Source: Cordylochernes scorpioides (lineage: Eukaryota; Arthropoda; Arachnida; Pseudoscorpiones; Chernetidae). Taken from it: 64,000 nucleotides of DNA. Position 1 is the first letter of the stretch. Every line of letters begins with the position of its first letter. The notes below the pieces were generated by a model, which saw only the letters and a list, made by a program, of their open reading frames with translations, made no database searches and was not told the origin of the DNA. Below are positions 21,952 to 33,409 of the stretch, in pieces. Both the position numbers and the translations under genes were made by a program. Where the stretch lies: the NCBI GenBank assembly GCA_030710605.1, contig CP092872.1:10841119-10905118 (forward strand), in the 5' to 3' direction.

Positions 21952-22235
21952 ATGTGATTGATGTAGTTCTAACTCCACCAATAAAAAGTCTAAATTTTGA
22001 AGCGTATTAAGTGTAAAGAGCCCATCGGCGCATAAGTCCTGCGTAGCTCAAACATTTCTATATAACTTTGAGATGTGTCATCAATTAAAAGATAGAGATA
22101 GAGAAGATATGAACATCAAATATTCTAAATAATATGGGGCGATAGTTATCCCAAGTACATGAGGAACAGCAGTCATGATAATCATGGTGAATACTTAGCG
22201 CCTGCTTATACTCGAAATATATATATATATATATT

Positions 22236-22370
22236 GCTTATCCCCTAGTACACGTGGTACAGGCCATGATAATCATGGTGGGTAGAAGAAGGCGACTGCC
22301 TTTACTGTAAGTGCACCACATGTCTACACATGTGAAAGCAGTTTGTCTTTGTACTTACAATACTATAAAT
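22236..22370 (-). repeat. tRNA-derived SINE, 5'-truncated tail half
   Basis: Only the tail half is present (CACGTGTACTAGGGGATAAG at its 3' end, next to an AT microsatellite), as expected for incomplete retroposition. Confidence 0.7.
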
Positions 22371-22436
22371 ATACCACATTTAACAGTTTAAGCAGTCGCT
22401 AACTATTCAGTACACAACAGTACACCAGATTATGAA

Positions 22437-22775
22437 AAAGGCATCTCCTTACCGTGCAGCTAAAAGTTGCTGATGGCTTGCGCCATCTATCGGAATAAAT
22501 ATCAACTATTCTCGTTGATTTTTAATTATTTCATAATTGGCCAAATACCCTTTCTTGATTAATCAAGAAAAGCTAACTACGGACGCGTTTCGGGCTGTTG
22601 GCCCTCATCGGCGTGGTGCAAGCTGTACCTCAACGACCAAAAAACTGGTCATTCAGGCATCCTGAAAAATCATGAAACAGGTAGTTAAGGCCAGAATTGC
22701 GTGAGACCGCGACACAATATGAAAAAATAGTACAAATGTGATATTGTACTGGGATAAGGTATCTCCTTACTTATT
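22437..22775 (-). mobile_element. Retrozyme-like repeat R2, single unit
   Basis: One complete unit of about 335 bp, bracketed by the block AGGCATCTCCTTAC at its start and a related AGGTATCTCCTTAC at its end, which is a little more than one circular unit. It matches the R2 repeat at 61.6-62.1 kb, including GATGGCTTGCGCCATC, the TTCTTGATTAATCAAGAA hairpin and the hammerhead. Confidence 0.75.
22576..22617 (-). ncRNA. Hammerhead ribozyme, degenerate R2 copy
   Basis: On the minus strand: CCGATGA (U4 changed to C), stem II GGGC-CAACA-GCCC, GAAA, ACGCGT, C17. Stem I CCACG/CGTAG has one mismatch. It is otherwise identical in layout to the canonical copy at 61897-61940. The box change should abolish cleavage. 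Confidence 0.7.
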
Positions 22776-22788
22776 TACACCAGAAGTT

Positions 22789-22930
22789 TAGACATGTAGA
22801 AAGCAATTCGACTTTTGTATATAAAAGTTTCCATTGCCGCGTTTGGTTACTTGTACTCACTGGTATGATTGAACTTTTGCAAGAATCGGGGGATATTGAA
22901 GCAAATTTTTCATTCAGACAAAATATGTCC
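22789..22930 (-). repeat. tRNA-derived SINE, middle fragment
   Basis: It matches the body of the SINE (AGCAATTCGACTTT, TTGGTTACTTGTACTC, TTTTGCAAGAATCGGGGG), with both ends missing. Confidence 0.6.
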
Positions 22931-23183
22931 AGTATGGGTGTATGAAAAAGTGAAAGTTGTATAAGCTTATGATTTTGTTTTGTTTTAAAAATGAATCGAT
23001 TTTGGTTCCATATGCTTGAATTGAATATTACACCTTAGTTCTATATATTTTATTTAAAATACCATATATTTTATTGCTTAAAAGGGAACACAACAAAACA
23101 AATAAAGAAACTACAATTGCAAATGATTTGATAACTATCCAAAAAAATAATAATAATTAAAAAAATATGATAAATAATTGAAT

Positions 23184-25629
23184 GAGTCCATGAGTATATC
23201 TTTCAGAGTTATTGTCTGAATTCAGATATACATGCTAAAAGGTACAACTTCCTTAAGTTTTGTCCATGAGTGTATCTTTCAGAGTTATTGTCTGAATTCC
23301 GATATACATGCTAAGAGGTACAACTTCCTTAAGTTTTGTCCATGAGTGTAACTTTCAGAGTTATTGTTTGAATCCTGATATACATGCTAAAAGATACACC
23401 TTCCTTAAGTTTTGTCCATGAGTGTATCTTTCAGAGTTATTGTCTGAATCTCGATATACATGCAAAAAGGTACAACTTCCTTAAGCTTTGTCCCTTAGTG
23501 TATCTTTCAGAGTTATTGTCTGAATCCCGATATGCATGCTAAAAGGTACAACTTCCTTAAGTTTTGTCCATGAGTGTATCTTTCAGAGTTATTGTCTGAA
23601 TCCCGATATACATGCTGAAAGGTACAACTTCCTTAAGTTTTGTCCATGAGTGTATCTTTCAGAGTTATTGTCTGAATCCCGATATACATGCTGAAAGGTA
23701 CAACTTCCTTAAGTTTTGTCCATGAGTGTATCTTTCAGAGTTATTGTCTGAATCCCGATATACATGCTGAAAGGTACAACTTCCTTAAGTTTTGTCCATG
23801 AGTGTAACTTTCAGAGTTATTGTTTGAATCCTGATATACATGCTAAAAGGTACAACTTCCTTAAGTTTTGTCCATGAGTGTATCTTTCAGAGTTATTGTC
23901 TGAATCTCGATATACATGCAAAAAGGTACAACTTCCTTAAGCTTTGTTTCTTAGTGTATCTTTCAGAGTTATTGTCTGAATCCCGATATACATGCTAAAA
24001 GACACAACTTCCTTAAGTTTTGTCCATGAGTGTATCTTTCAGAGTTATTGTCTGAATCCCGATATACATGCTAAAAGATACAACTTCCTTAAGTTTTGTC
24101 CATGAGTGTATCTTTCAGAGTTATTGTCTGAATCCCGATATACATGCTAAAAGATACAACTTCCTTAAGTTTTGTCCATGAGTGTATCTTTCAGAGTTAT
24201 TGTCTGAATCCCGATATACATGCTAAAAGATACAACTTCCTTAAGTTTTGTCCATGAGTGTATCTTTCAGAGTTATTGTCTGAATCCCGATATACATGCT
24301 AAAAGATACAACTTCCTTAAGTTTTGTCCATGAGTGTATCTTTCAGAGTTATTGTCTGAATCCCGATATACATGCTAAAAGATACAACTTCCTTAAGTTT
24401 TGTCCATGAGTGTATCTTTCAGAGTTATTGTCTGAATCCCGATATACATGCTAAAAGATACAACTTCCTTAAGTTTTGTCCATGAGTGTATCTTTCAGAG
24501 TTATTGTCTGAATCCCGATATACATGCTAAAAGATACAACTTCCTTAAGTTTTGTCCATGAGTGTATCTTTCAGAGTTATTGTCTGAATCCCGATATACA
24601 TGCTAAAAGATACAACTTCCTTAAGTTTTGTCCATGAGTGTATCTTTCAGAGTTATTGTCTGATTCCCGATATACATGCTAAAAGATACAACTTCCTTAA
24701 GTTTTGTCCATGAGTGTATCTTTCAGAGTTATTGTCTGAATCCCGATATACATGCTAAAAGATACAACTTCCTTAAGTTTTGTCCATGAGTGTATCTTTC
24801 AGAGTTATTGTCTGAATCCCGATATACATGCTAAAAGATACAACTTCCTTAAGTTTTGTCCATGAGTGTATCTTTCAGAGTTATTGTCTGAATCCCGATA
24901 TACATGCTAAAATATACAACTTCCTTAAGTTTTGTCCATGAGTGTATCTTTCAGAGTTATTGTCTGAATCCCGATATACATGCTAAAAGATACAACTTCC
25001 TTAAGTTTTGTCCATGAGTGTATCTTTCAGAGTTATTGTCTGAATCCCGATATACATGCTAAAAGATACAACTTCCTTAAGTTTTGTCCATGAGTGTATC
25101 TTTCAGAGTTATTGTCTGAATACCGATATACATGCTAAAAGATACAACTTCCTTAAGTTTTGTCCATGAGTGTATCTTTCAGAGTTATTGTCTGAATCCC
25201 GATATACATGCTAAAAGATACAACTTCCTTAAGTTTTGTCCATGAGTGTATCTTTCAGAGTTATTGTCTGAATCCCGATATACATGCTAAAAGATACAAC
25301 TTCCTTAAGTTTTGTCCATGAGTGTATCTTTCAGAGTTATTGTCTGAATCCCGATATACATGCTAAAAGATACAACTTCCTTAAGTTTTGTCCATGAGTG
25401 TATCTTTCAGAGTTATTGTCTGAATCCCGATATACATGCTAAAAGATACAACTTCCTTAAGTTTTGTCCATGAGTGTATCTTTCAGAGTTATTGTCTGAA
25501 TCCCGATATACATGCTAAAAGATACAACTTCCTTAAGTTTTGTCCATGAGTGTATCTTTCAGAGTTATTGTCTGAATCCCGATATACATGCTAAAAGATA
25601 CAACTTCCTTAAGTATTGTTCATGAGTGT
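23184..25629 (+). repeat. 76-bp satellite array (M76), about 32 units
   Basis: Units repeat at exactly 76 bp (TGTCCATGAG at 24021 and 24097). The monomer is the terminal 76 bp of the M76 MITE, ending in the terminal inverted repeat CTTAAGTTTTGTCCATGAG. The left third is heterogeneous and contains a higher-order duplication. A variant pair (TTTGAATCCTG, then an AAGCTTTGT unit) at 23367 recurs at 23823, 456 bp or six monomers later. From about 24000 the units are nearly identical. Confidence 0.95.
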
Positions 25630-26220
25630 TTTAGGGGTTTCTATACGAGGCTTCAGAAACCAGAATTATCCAAATAAATAATATATTCAATTACTCGTTG
25701 ACACATAACACCATTTCAATAATCTACATGATTACCTTTATTCAGCCTCACAATAAATATCAATAAACTAATCCCTTAGATCTATAGATTCAAGAAAATA
25801 AGACCTAATCCAAAAACTATTATTATGAGTGACATTTCGGTAACAGCATTGTTACCATTCTTTTGTCTGACGATGGTAACAATGCTGTAACCGGAGAGTC
25901 ACACACCATTTATTTATTGTGATTAGATCTTATTTTCTTGTATCTATTGATCTATAATCCAAATTGTGCTTTATCATCCTTAGATCTAGTTTAGATGCAA
26001 GTAGAAATCACGCATTGAAGAGTTTCTTTTTGAAATATTATAGCAAACAACAAAGAGTTTTATTAAGACCTTTCAGTCTTATACATATTCTCCAAGCAGA
26101 TATGTAGGGTATATACAGGAATAACAGTAATAATACCAGTAATAAGCCCACAATGTTGTTATTATTATTGGTTTTGAAGCTAAACACATTTAATGTTATG
26201 ATGCATTAGCGCGCCATCTG

Positions 26221-26401
26221 TTATGAAAATTAGAAACTATTTTAGACGCGTAAGATTCTTTTTTGATATTAAACAATTTCTACTGCCCTTACTGCAATTA
26301 ATGCCTTTCCATTTAATTTTTCCATTGCAGTAAGGGCAGTAGAAATTGCTTAATATCAAAAACAATCTTACGCGTCTAAAATAGTTTCTAATTTTCATAA
26401 C
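26221..26401. repeat. Near-perfect palindrome from the leading part of repeat D
   Basis: Arms at 26221-26298 and 26324-26401 (78 bp each) flank a 25-bp loop. Each arm is the start of family D (GACGCGTAAGATT ... TTTCTACTGCCCTTACTGCA). This is a snapback dimer. Confidence 0.85.
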
Positions 26402-26994
26402 ATTTAATGGTTATATGGAATTTATATACAGCGGAAACCTAAATAAGACAATCAAGCTAATAGGGATTTCATAAATTTTATCTTGAGATGTTCAGGTTTA
26501 AAAGTTCTTCATACAAAATAACAGGAAAAAATAAAACTAGAATACACTCGTCTACAAACACACACTCTGTTAAAGAAATGTCATTCTTATCAAAAAGTGC
26601 CATCGCAACAAATATCCTTCAAAACAAAGATTTTATTATGTTTTATCTTGTTCTATCTAGAAAAGAGGCTTTTAAAGTTCAACACAAAACTATATAAATT
26701 TGATAAAATCTCAGAAGAAATACATCCTAGGATAGAATTTATATTATCACTTTATATTATAAAATCTTACAACAAATTTTGTCTAGTGAAATTCATAGGT
26801 TGTGGATTTGTATATTTTATATAATAACAGAGCTATGATACTCATTAATTCTTCATTGATCATTCATTGATCACATTTATAAATGGTGTCAGTAAGTCGT
26901 CAAAACGTTTGTCAATAAAAAACATACCAATTGGGGTTTATACCTAATATATACAAGTATACTCGACTTATAAACAAGATATACTTGTATATCG

Positions 26995-27298
26995 TGAGGT
27001 TCGGTAGAAAGATGGTCTAAACCGTTGGTTTTCGACCGCTACGACCCGGGTTCGATTCCCGCATTGGGCACTTTTTTATTATAAAAAAAAAAATGCTCCA
27101 ATGGCCCCCGATTCTTGCAAAATTCCAACCCTACCAGTGAATACAAGTAACTAAACGGGGCTCTGGAACATTTGTAAGTGCATAGTCGAACTGCTTTTAA
27201 CATGTGTAGATATATGGTGCACTTATAATAAAAGCAGTCGCTATATATCCACCATGATAATCATGGCCTGTACCACGTAAACTAGGGAAAAGCAAATA
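26995..27298 (+). repeat. tRNA-derived SINE, full length, plus orientation
   Basis: The tRNA-like head includes ATGGTCTAAACC (A-box region) and GGGTTCGATTCCCGC (B box). The body contains CCGATTCTTGCAAAATTCC, and the tail ends in CCATGATAATCATGGCC, CTGTACCACGTAAACTAGGG and an AT microsatellite. About 300 bp. Confidence 0.8.
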
Positions 27299-27319
27299 TA
27301 TATATTGAAAAAGGAATAA

Positions 27320-27505
27320 AAGTTAACGGTTGCGAGTTTATTTTATTTATGCTGTATAATCGGCAAGCTTTCGGACTTTGACGTCTTTCAAAGTGTTGTC
27401 AAGTGTCAAGTTTGTGTTACCTGTTGAAGGACATAATAGTCCGAAAGCTTGCTGATTATACAGCACAAGTAAAAGAAACACGTCGCCATAAAATTTTATT
27501 CCTTC
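27320..27505. repeat. Snapback repeat with opposed GTCCGAAAGCTTGC hairpins
   Basis: A minus-strand copy (GGCAAGCTTTCGGACTTT at about 27371) faces a plus-strand copy (AAGGACATAATAGTCCGAAAG at about 27426). AGAAACACGTCGCC follows in the plus copy. It resembles a PLE tail, but the box that should read CUGAUGA reads CTGTTGA. Confidence 0.55.
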
Positions 27506-27967
27506 TTCAAGATGATGTTTGGCGATTCATTCTCTTGTAATTTCATATATATCGTGGTTTAAATCATAATCATAAATATTTGCAGCTTGTCTTGAACAAG
27601 CAGAAAATAAATTAGTTTGGCAAATTCGCGAACCATTTATTTGCCAGTATCTTTTGAGCTAAAACAATAGTAGCGTCAAAAGGTTAGGAATATATTATAA
27701 TTATAGAATAAAAATCACAGAGTTTAGTTAGAACAACATTGATCGAAACGTACAAAGTGAGCTAGTGGCTATGGCTAATATAGCGTAATGGTCGAATGTT
27801 GTAGAAATGTCGCGAGATATCGTCACTAGTCTAAAACATTCTATCAAGTAAATTTACACTTTATTTACAATTATTCTATTATAATATAATATTTCAAATT
27901 AAAAACAGATATTTAAAAAGTTTGAGTCAAAAAGCGATCCATCAAATAAATTTATATTATAGGGCGT

Positions 27968-28120
27968 TCCTGGATCTGTAAAAAAAAAGAATTTGTTTTT
28001 TTCTCAAAATATTTCAAGAGATTGCTGATGAGAGATTTACTATGAAATAAATTGATAAAGAGGAAGCAAACTCTCGAAATATTTTGAGAAAAAACTTGTC
28101 TTTTTTTTTACAGATCCAGG
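27968..28120. repeat. Foldback MITE
   Basis: The ends CCTGGATCTGTAAAAAAAA and their inverse bracket a second inverted pair, TTCTCAAAATATTTC / GAAATATTTTGAGAA. About 150 bp, non-coding. Confidence 0.65.
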
Positions 28121-28287
28121 TACCCCCTTTTATATAAAGATATTGAAAGAGTTAAATTAATGAATTCAAACATATGTATATACAGTAGAACCTCCCTGTA
28201 AAGGACAACATCTAATTGCAGAGCCAAACTGTCCTTTAAAGAGAAGAGTCCTCTTACAGAAGAATTGCTAAATAGTAAAAATTTTTC

Positions 28288-28478
28288 ACTTACAAATGTG
28301 CCAGTGTCCCGTTCGGTTACTTGTATTTTCTGGTGGTGTTGGACTTTTGCAAGAATCGGAGGGCCATTGGAGTATTTTTTTTTTTCAATCAGAAAAAAGT
28401 GCCCAATGCGGGAATCGAACTCGGGTCGTAGCGGTCGTAAAACCAACGGTTTAGACCATCCATCTACCGACCCCCCCA
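28288..28478 (-). repeat. tRNA-derived SINE, head half
   Basis: It contains the tRNA-like head (GTCTAAACCGTTGG, GAGTTCGATTCCCGC) and the body up to about CACTGGCACATTTGTAAG. The 123-codon minus frame here is made by this SINE and is not a gene. Confidence 0.75.
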
Positions 28479-28481
28479 TAG

Positions 28482-28756
28482 TACACCTATCCCCCGATTT
28501 ACACGGTACTTGTTTTACACGTTTTCGCTTTTACACGGTTTTCCAAATAAGTTTTTTTTTATCGCACTATACTAAATCATACTGTGATTGAACACATGCG
28601 CTGTGTACACATCTCACAAGGAATCCCGAGCTTATGTGCTAACTACATATTTTAACCTGTCAATGCATTTTATTTTTATTTCTGTGTACACCTATCCCCC
28701 GATTTACACGTTTTTCTCAGGAACGTATCTACCGTGTAAATCGGGGGATAGGTGTA
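28482..28756. mobile_element. MITE with CACCTATCCCCCGATTTACACG termini (Tigger/pogo-like)
   Basis: The left end TACACCTATCCCCCGATTTA and the right end TAAATCGGGGGATAGGTGTA are perfect inverted repeats. A second inward copy near 28686 makes the right 70 bp a palindrome. The termini resemble those of pogo/Tigger derivatives with a TA target. No transposase is present. Confidence 0.6.
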
Positions 28757-29224
28757 TATAGAGGAATACCTACAATTATAATTTATAAAAGAACTGGTTT
28801 AGAGAAGGTCAAATTGAATAGATAACAAAAGTCTATATCAGATAAAGAACCAAAAGTCCCATTCCAAACACCATCTTGATTTCAGTGAAAATCGAGAGAA
28901 CGCGATCTACCATAAAATTATCATGGCCTGTCAACACTTCCATATATGGTAATCCCCATGTCGGAATGATTGACCCGACAAAATCCCATTTCCAAATGCA
29001 AACCGTTGGTGAAGTTGGCGTAAGGAATTTACAATTCAATTGAATTTTGAAAGGTCATCATTTCTGAACGATTTTGGTGAAAATGAATTTAAAATGCTAT
29101 TACCTTTTTTTATTAACGATTTAAACACTAAAATATCTTAATAATTTGTAATGATATTTTGAAATTTTATTTGCTTCTTTTATGATATTAATTTATTAAA
29201 TATTATCTATATATATATAAATAT

Positions 29225-29331
29225 ATATTAAAAATGGCTGACCAGGAGCACATGTGCTTTACAGAATATTGATTATTAATATTGATTTCAACACCTGATA
29301 TTTTATCTTTTTTTCTTTCGTTTTTTAATAT
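29225..29331. repeat. Small snapback remnant of ribozyme repeat R1
   Basis: It carries TGGCTGACCAGGAGCACATG, CACATGTGCTTTACAGAA and the R1 tail ATTTCAACACCTGATATTTT...TTTCTTTCGTTTTTTAAT. The ribozyme part is absent. Confidence 0.6.
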
Positions 29332-29712
29332 AAATATATATTACAAATTTTATATATTTATAATTGTATGTAATTCTGCTGTCCTCAAAGCTTATGTCCA
29401 TAGTTCATCTAAAATACCCATTCCAAGAGTCTAACAACAGTATCACTATAAAAGGAAGATGGAAAATGGAATATAACAACGGTATGGTAGGTTAAACTGA
29501 CGAAACCGCTTGCCCGAAGGTTTTAGAGATTTTTAAATAAAAAATATTTTAAAAAGAAACTTTTCCCTGGAAACTTAATGTTCTTGTTTTAATATTGATT
29601 CAAGCGATTATTTTATCGAATTTGAACTTTATTGTGAAAATACACGAGATAAACAAGTGTGAAAAAAATTGTCTCTGTCTTCTTGTATAAATATTCGGAT
29701 ATTTCAAAGTGT

Positions 29713-29921
29713 ATACACTCATGGACAAAACTTGAAGAAGTTGAAATTCTTCTATGTTAACAGTCAATATTTTAAAGAGACAGAGGCAATTTTGTTCACA
29801 CTTTGTTATCTTGTGTGTCTTCAATAAAGGTCACTGTAATATCATTCAGTTATTGTCTGAATCCCGATATACATACTAAAAGGTACAACTTCCTTAAGTT
29901 TTGTCCATGAGTGTAAATTTT
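29713..29921 (+). mobile_element. M76 MITE, full-length single copy
   Basis: It starts ACACTCATGGACAAAACTTG and ends CTTAAGTTTTGTCCATGAG plus TGTA. The terminal inverted repeats are about 28 bp, with TA at both edges. The interior carries AGACAGAGGCAATTTTGTTC and TTCAATAAAGGTCACTGTA. At about 209 bp and with no frame, it is a Tc1/mariner-type MITE and the parent of the 76-bp satellite. Confidence 0.75.
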
Positions 29922-30521
29922 TATATCAATGATATATATTTTTTAAATAGATTTTCTCATATTCGAATAGAAGCATGTACAAAAAAAGTGTAAAAGACTA
30001 GAAAAGATTTGCAGAAGATCTGTTCAATTCACGTTCAATGAATTAATTGCTGAACACAAAGAAATAATCTAAATGTTAGAATTTTTAATCGGAATAAAGA
30101 AATAAAAAAAACCTCATCCACAGCATTTATTGGAAAAACATAATTAAAATATTCGTTTTATTAAAAACCCCCAAAAAAAATATGAAAAAAAAAAACTTTT
30201 AATAAAATGTTATGAAAAGAAATGAAAAAAGTCAAATGAATAGGAATATTTGTACACAGCCAACTTTTAAATATACTTTATTATTAATAATTCAATATAT
30301 ATGCTGGGTAGAGGAAGCCATGAAAAAATAATTAGATTTTAGAAATATATAATTAAAGGCTAAAATTTGATCTAAACCTTTTGATTAAATGAAAATTTAA
30401 TTAAAAATTTAATTATATGGAAAGATTGGATAGAGAAAAATGGGGGTAATAATTTTTCGGATTGAAGCTTTTCCTTAGAGGGTATGACGCGGTGAGTTTA
30501 AAATAGAAATATCGGGTGAAC

Positions 30522-30975
30522 TCATGGACAAAACTTGAGGAATTTGTACCTTTTAGCATGTATATAGGGATTGAGACAATAACTCTGAAATTTATTATAG
30601 TGAACTTTATTGAAGACACACGAGATAACCAAGTGTAAACTGCACTCATGGAGAATTTCTTAAAGAAGTTGTACTTTTTAGCCTGTATATCGGGATTCAA
30701 ACAATAACTCTGAAAGATATTACAGTGACCTTTATTGAAAACACACCAGATAACCAAGTATGAACTGCACTCATGGACAAATCTTAAGGAAGTTGTACCC
30801 TTTAGCATGTATATCTGGAATTCAGACAATAACTCTGAAATTTATTACAGTGACCTTTATTGAAGACATACGAGATAACCAAGTGTGAACAAAATTTCCT
30901 TTGTCTCCTTAAAAAAAAAGACGACCGGTATCATCAAAAACTTTCCACTTCCTTGAGATTTTCCATGAATGTATC
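30522..30975 (-). repeat. M76-family tandem copies
   Basis: Three diverged units of the longer type, each with the ACTCATGGAC terminus, GTATATCGGGATTCA-type block and TTATTGAAGACACACGAG, ending in the opposite MITE terminus. Confidence 0.75.
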
Positions 30976-31054
30976 TAAAACTATAAGAAAGGAAATCATT
31001 AAATCACTTCAACAACATACCTTCCTCTACTGTCCTACTCTATCTACCTCCCAA

Positions 31055-31455
31055 AAATTATTGGGAGGGCTTGGCTCAACAGTGGTGAACCCTACCAGAA
31101 GTTTCGCCAATTTAATCTTTCAGACTCTTATATCTCTAATACTGTATTGGACGATTCTGCTCATATATGCTGCACTGAAGAGTGGAATCTTAGAAGTGAT
31201 ATTTAAGCAAACTATGGACATAAGCTTTTAGGATAGTAGAATTACATATAAATATTTACATCGAGCAATGCTCTTTACAAACAATAAGTACAAGGCCAGT
31301 TAGGTGTAATTAATTATAAGGTAATAACATGCCATCTATATATAATAAATTGTAGCATTAAAGCACGGATTTTTCGTTTAAATATAAAACAAACTTCTAC
31401 TGTCCTTACTGCGATGAAACATTATTGAGAGGGCTTGGCTCATCAGTGGTGTTGA
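31055..31455 (+). repeat. Two copies of dispersed repeat D
   Basis: A fuller copy (31055-31250, GGGAGGGCTTGGCTCAACAG onward) is followed by a shorter one (about 31325-31455, TTCTACTGTCCTTACTGCGA and GGGCTTGGCTCATCAGTGG). Confidence 0.65.
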
Positions 31456-31749
31456 TGATATATAACATTGAATGGAATTCCTATATAAGTACAATAGATT
31501 GTTGGACATAGCTTCATTTTTGTAAGTGACACAAGCTTTCGAGATTTTTTTCTTCAACAGGCTGTAGAGATAATGAAATATTCAGTGTTATATCTCTATA
31601 TCCTGTGTGTGTGTGTGTTGAAAATCACTCACTCGAAAGTCTGCATCTCTTCCACAAACCATAAAGAAACGTTTTACCTAACAGGTACTGTCTTTATTTT
31701 AGAAAATACTGGAGGTGATTGTAAATCCTAAAGAGTTTTTATATAATGT

Positions 31750-31990
31750 ATATGTAAAGTCTACCACCAGATGTCGCGGTTTTCCCTATATAAACCTAAT
31801 TGTTGTTGTTTCCCGTTGGCCGGCTCAAAGCTTTCCGTACATATGTAAATACGTAATATATTATTTTCTTCTTTACGCTTCAAATCAGATATTTCTTTCT
31901 AAATTATTTTCATAAACTCAATATTAAAGCTATTAATATTTTAAACTGTTTTGATTATTTTTCCCCCGACTTCAAATCCATTGTTAAAAT
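31750..31990 (+). repeat. Dispersed repeat with TATA-like box (possible solo LTR)
   Basis: The sequence CCCTATATAAACC followed by TGTTGTTGTTTCCCGTTGGC matches 60395-60660 (CCCCTATAAAAAATCG, TGTTGTTCTCCCCGATGGTC) in layout. It could be a solo LTR promoter region, but no target duplication is evident. Confidence 0.3.
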
Positions 31991-32429
31991 ACTCGTGTAT
32001 CCTCAAAATAATCAGTATCAGTAAATGATTATTTCTTATCTCAATAATATTCTTAAATCATCAGAGAATTATATTATAATATATAGATATTTATTGACAA
32101 AACTAAAGGAATCTTCATATTTTGTTGTCGCCAGTCATTTTATTTTAAGAAGAAGATAAGGAGTTGGCCAGGAAGTTCCATGCCTAGTTTGGCCATAGAG
32201 TTGAGGTGTTTCAGTCCAGGTAGCTGTTTGTATCCTGTCTCAGGAATGCTGTACAGCTTAGAGCTAGAGGATATTGAATAAAGAGCTATGGAACATATAT
32301 GATGCTTTCATGAATACACACTGATATTCTGTTGTCATATTTTATTTCATCAATTTTATTACAATAATGAACAAATTTTAAGGAAGAGGAAATTCTTTGA
32401 TTTTGTCGATAATCTATTTTTTAATGAAA

Positions 32430-33405
32430 CAAAGACAATTTTGCTCACACATAGTTATCTCGTGTGTCTTCAATAAAGGTCACTGTAATATCTTTCAGAG
32501 TTATTGTCTAAATCCCGATATACATGTTAAAAGGTACAACTTCCTTAAGTTTTATCAATGAGTGTATATTGGTTATCTCGTGTGTTTGCAATAAAGGTCA
32601 CTATAATATCTTTCAGATTTATTGTCTGAATCCCGATATACATGCTAAAAGGTACAACTTCCTTAAGTTTTGTCCATGAGTGTATATTGGTTATCTCGTG
32701 TGTCTTCAATAAAGGTACTGTAATATCTTTCAGAGTTATTGTCTGAATCCCGATATACAAGCTAAAAGGTACAACTCCCTTAAGTTTTGTTCATAAGTGT
32801 ATCTTTCAGAGTTATTGTCTGAATCCCGATATACATGCTAAAATGTACAACTTCCTTAAGTTTTGTCCATGAGTGTATCTTTCAGAGTTATTGTCTGAAT
32901 CCCGATATACATGCTAAAAGGTACAACTTCCTTAAGTTTGATCCATGAGTGTATCTTTCAGAGTTATTGTCTGAATCCCGATATACATGCTAAAAGGTAC
33001 AACTTCCTTAAGTTTGATCCATGAGTGTATCTTTTAGAGTTATTGTCTGAATCCCGATATACATGCTGAAAGGTACAACTTCCTTAAGTTTTGTCCATGA
33101 GTGTATCTTTCAGAGTTATTGTCTGAATCCCGAATATACATGCTAAAAGGTACAACTTCCTTAAGTTTGATCCATGAGTGTATCTTTCAGAGTTATTGTC
33201 TGAATCCCGATATACATGCTAAAACGCACAACTTCCTTAAGTTTTGTCCATGAGTGTATCTTTCAGAGTTATTGTCTGAATCCTGATATACATGCTGAAA
33301 GGTACAACTTCCTTAAGTTTTGTCCATGAGTGTATCTTTCAGAGTTATTGTCTGAATCCCGATATACATGCTGAAAGGTACAACTTCCTTAAGTTTTGTT
33401 CACAC
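32430..33405 (+). repeat. M76 array mixing 118-bp and 76-bp units
   Basis: The left part has the MITE interior and two units of about 118 bp (TGTATATTGGTTATCTCG near 32566 and 32682). From about 32795 the period drops to 76 bp for about eight units. Both unit types share the outer boundary GTCCATGAGTGTA and differ only in the inner breakpoint. Confidence 0.85.
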
Positions 33406-33409
33406 ACAC

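Noticed and set aside
23184-25629. CRISPR-like array
   Set aside because: The 76-bp units follow each other with no spacers, and the context is a eukaryotic MITE family.
27995-28100. Hammerhead-like CTGATGAGAGA ... TCTCGAAAT inside a foldback MITE
   Set aside because: The boxes match, but the stem II loop is about 35 nt, no stem I forms, and the GAAA lies in the MITE's own inverted repeat. Probably chance.
28108-28479. 123-codon minus-strand gene
   Set aside because: The frame is read across a tRNA-derived SINE. The apparent protein is the translated tRNA-like head.
31750-31990. Solo LTR
   Set aside because: A TATA-like box and a homologous copy exist, but no clear TG...CA ends or target duplication could be found, so it is listed only as a possible repeat.
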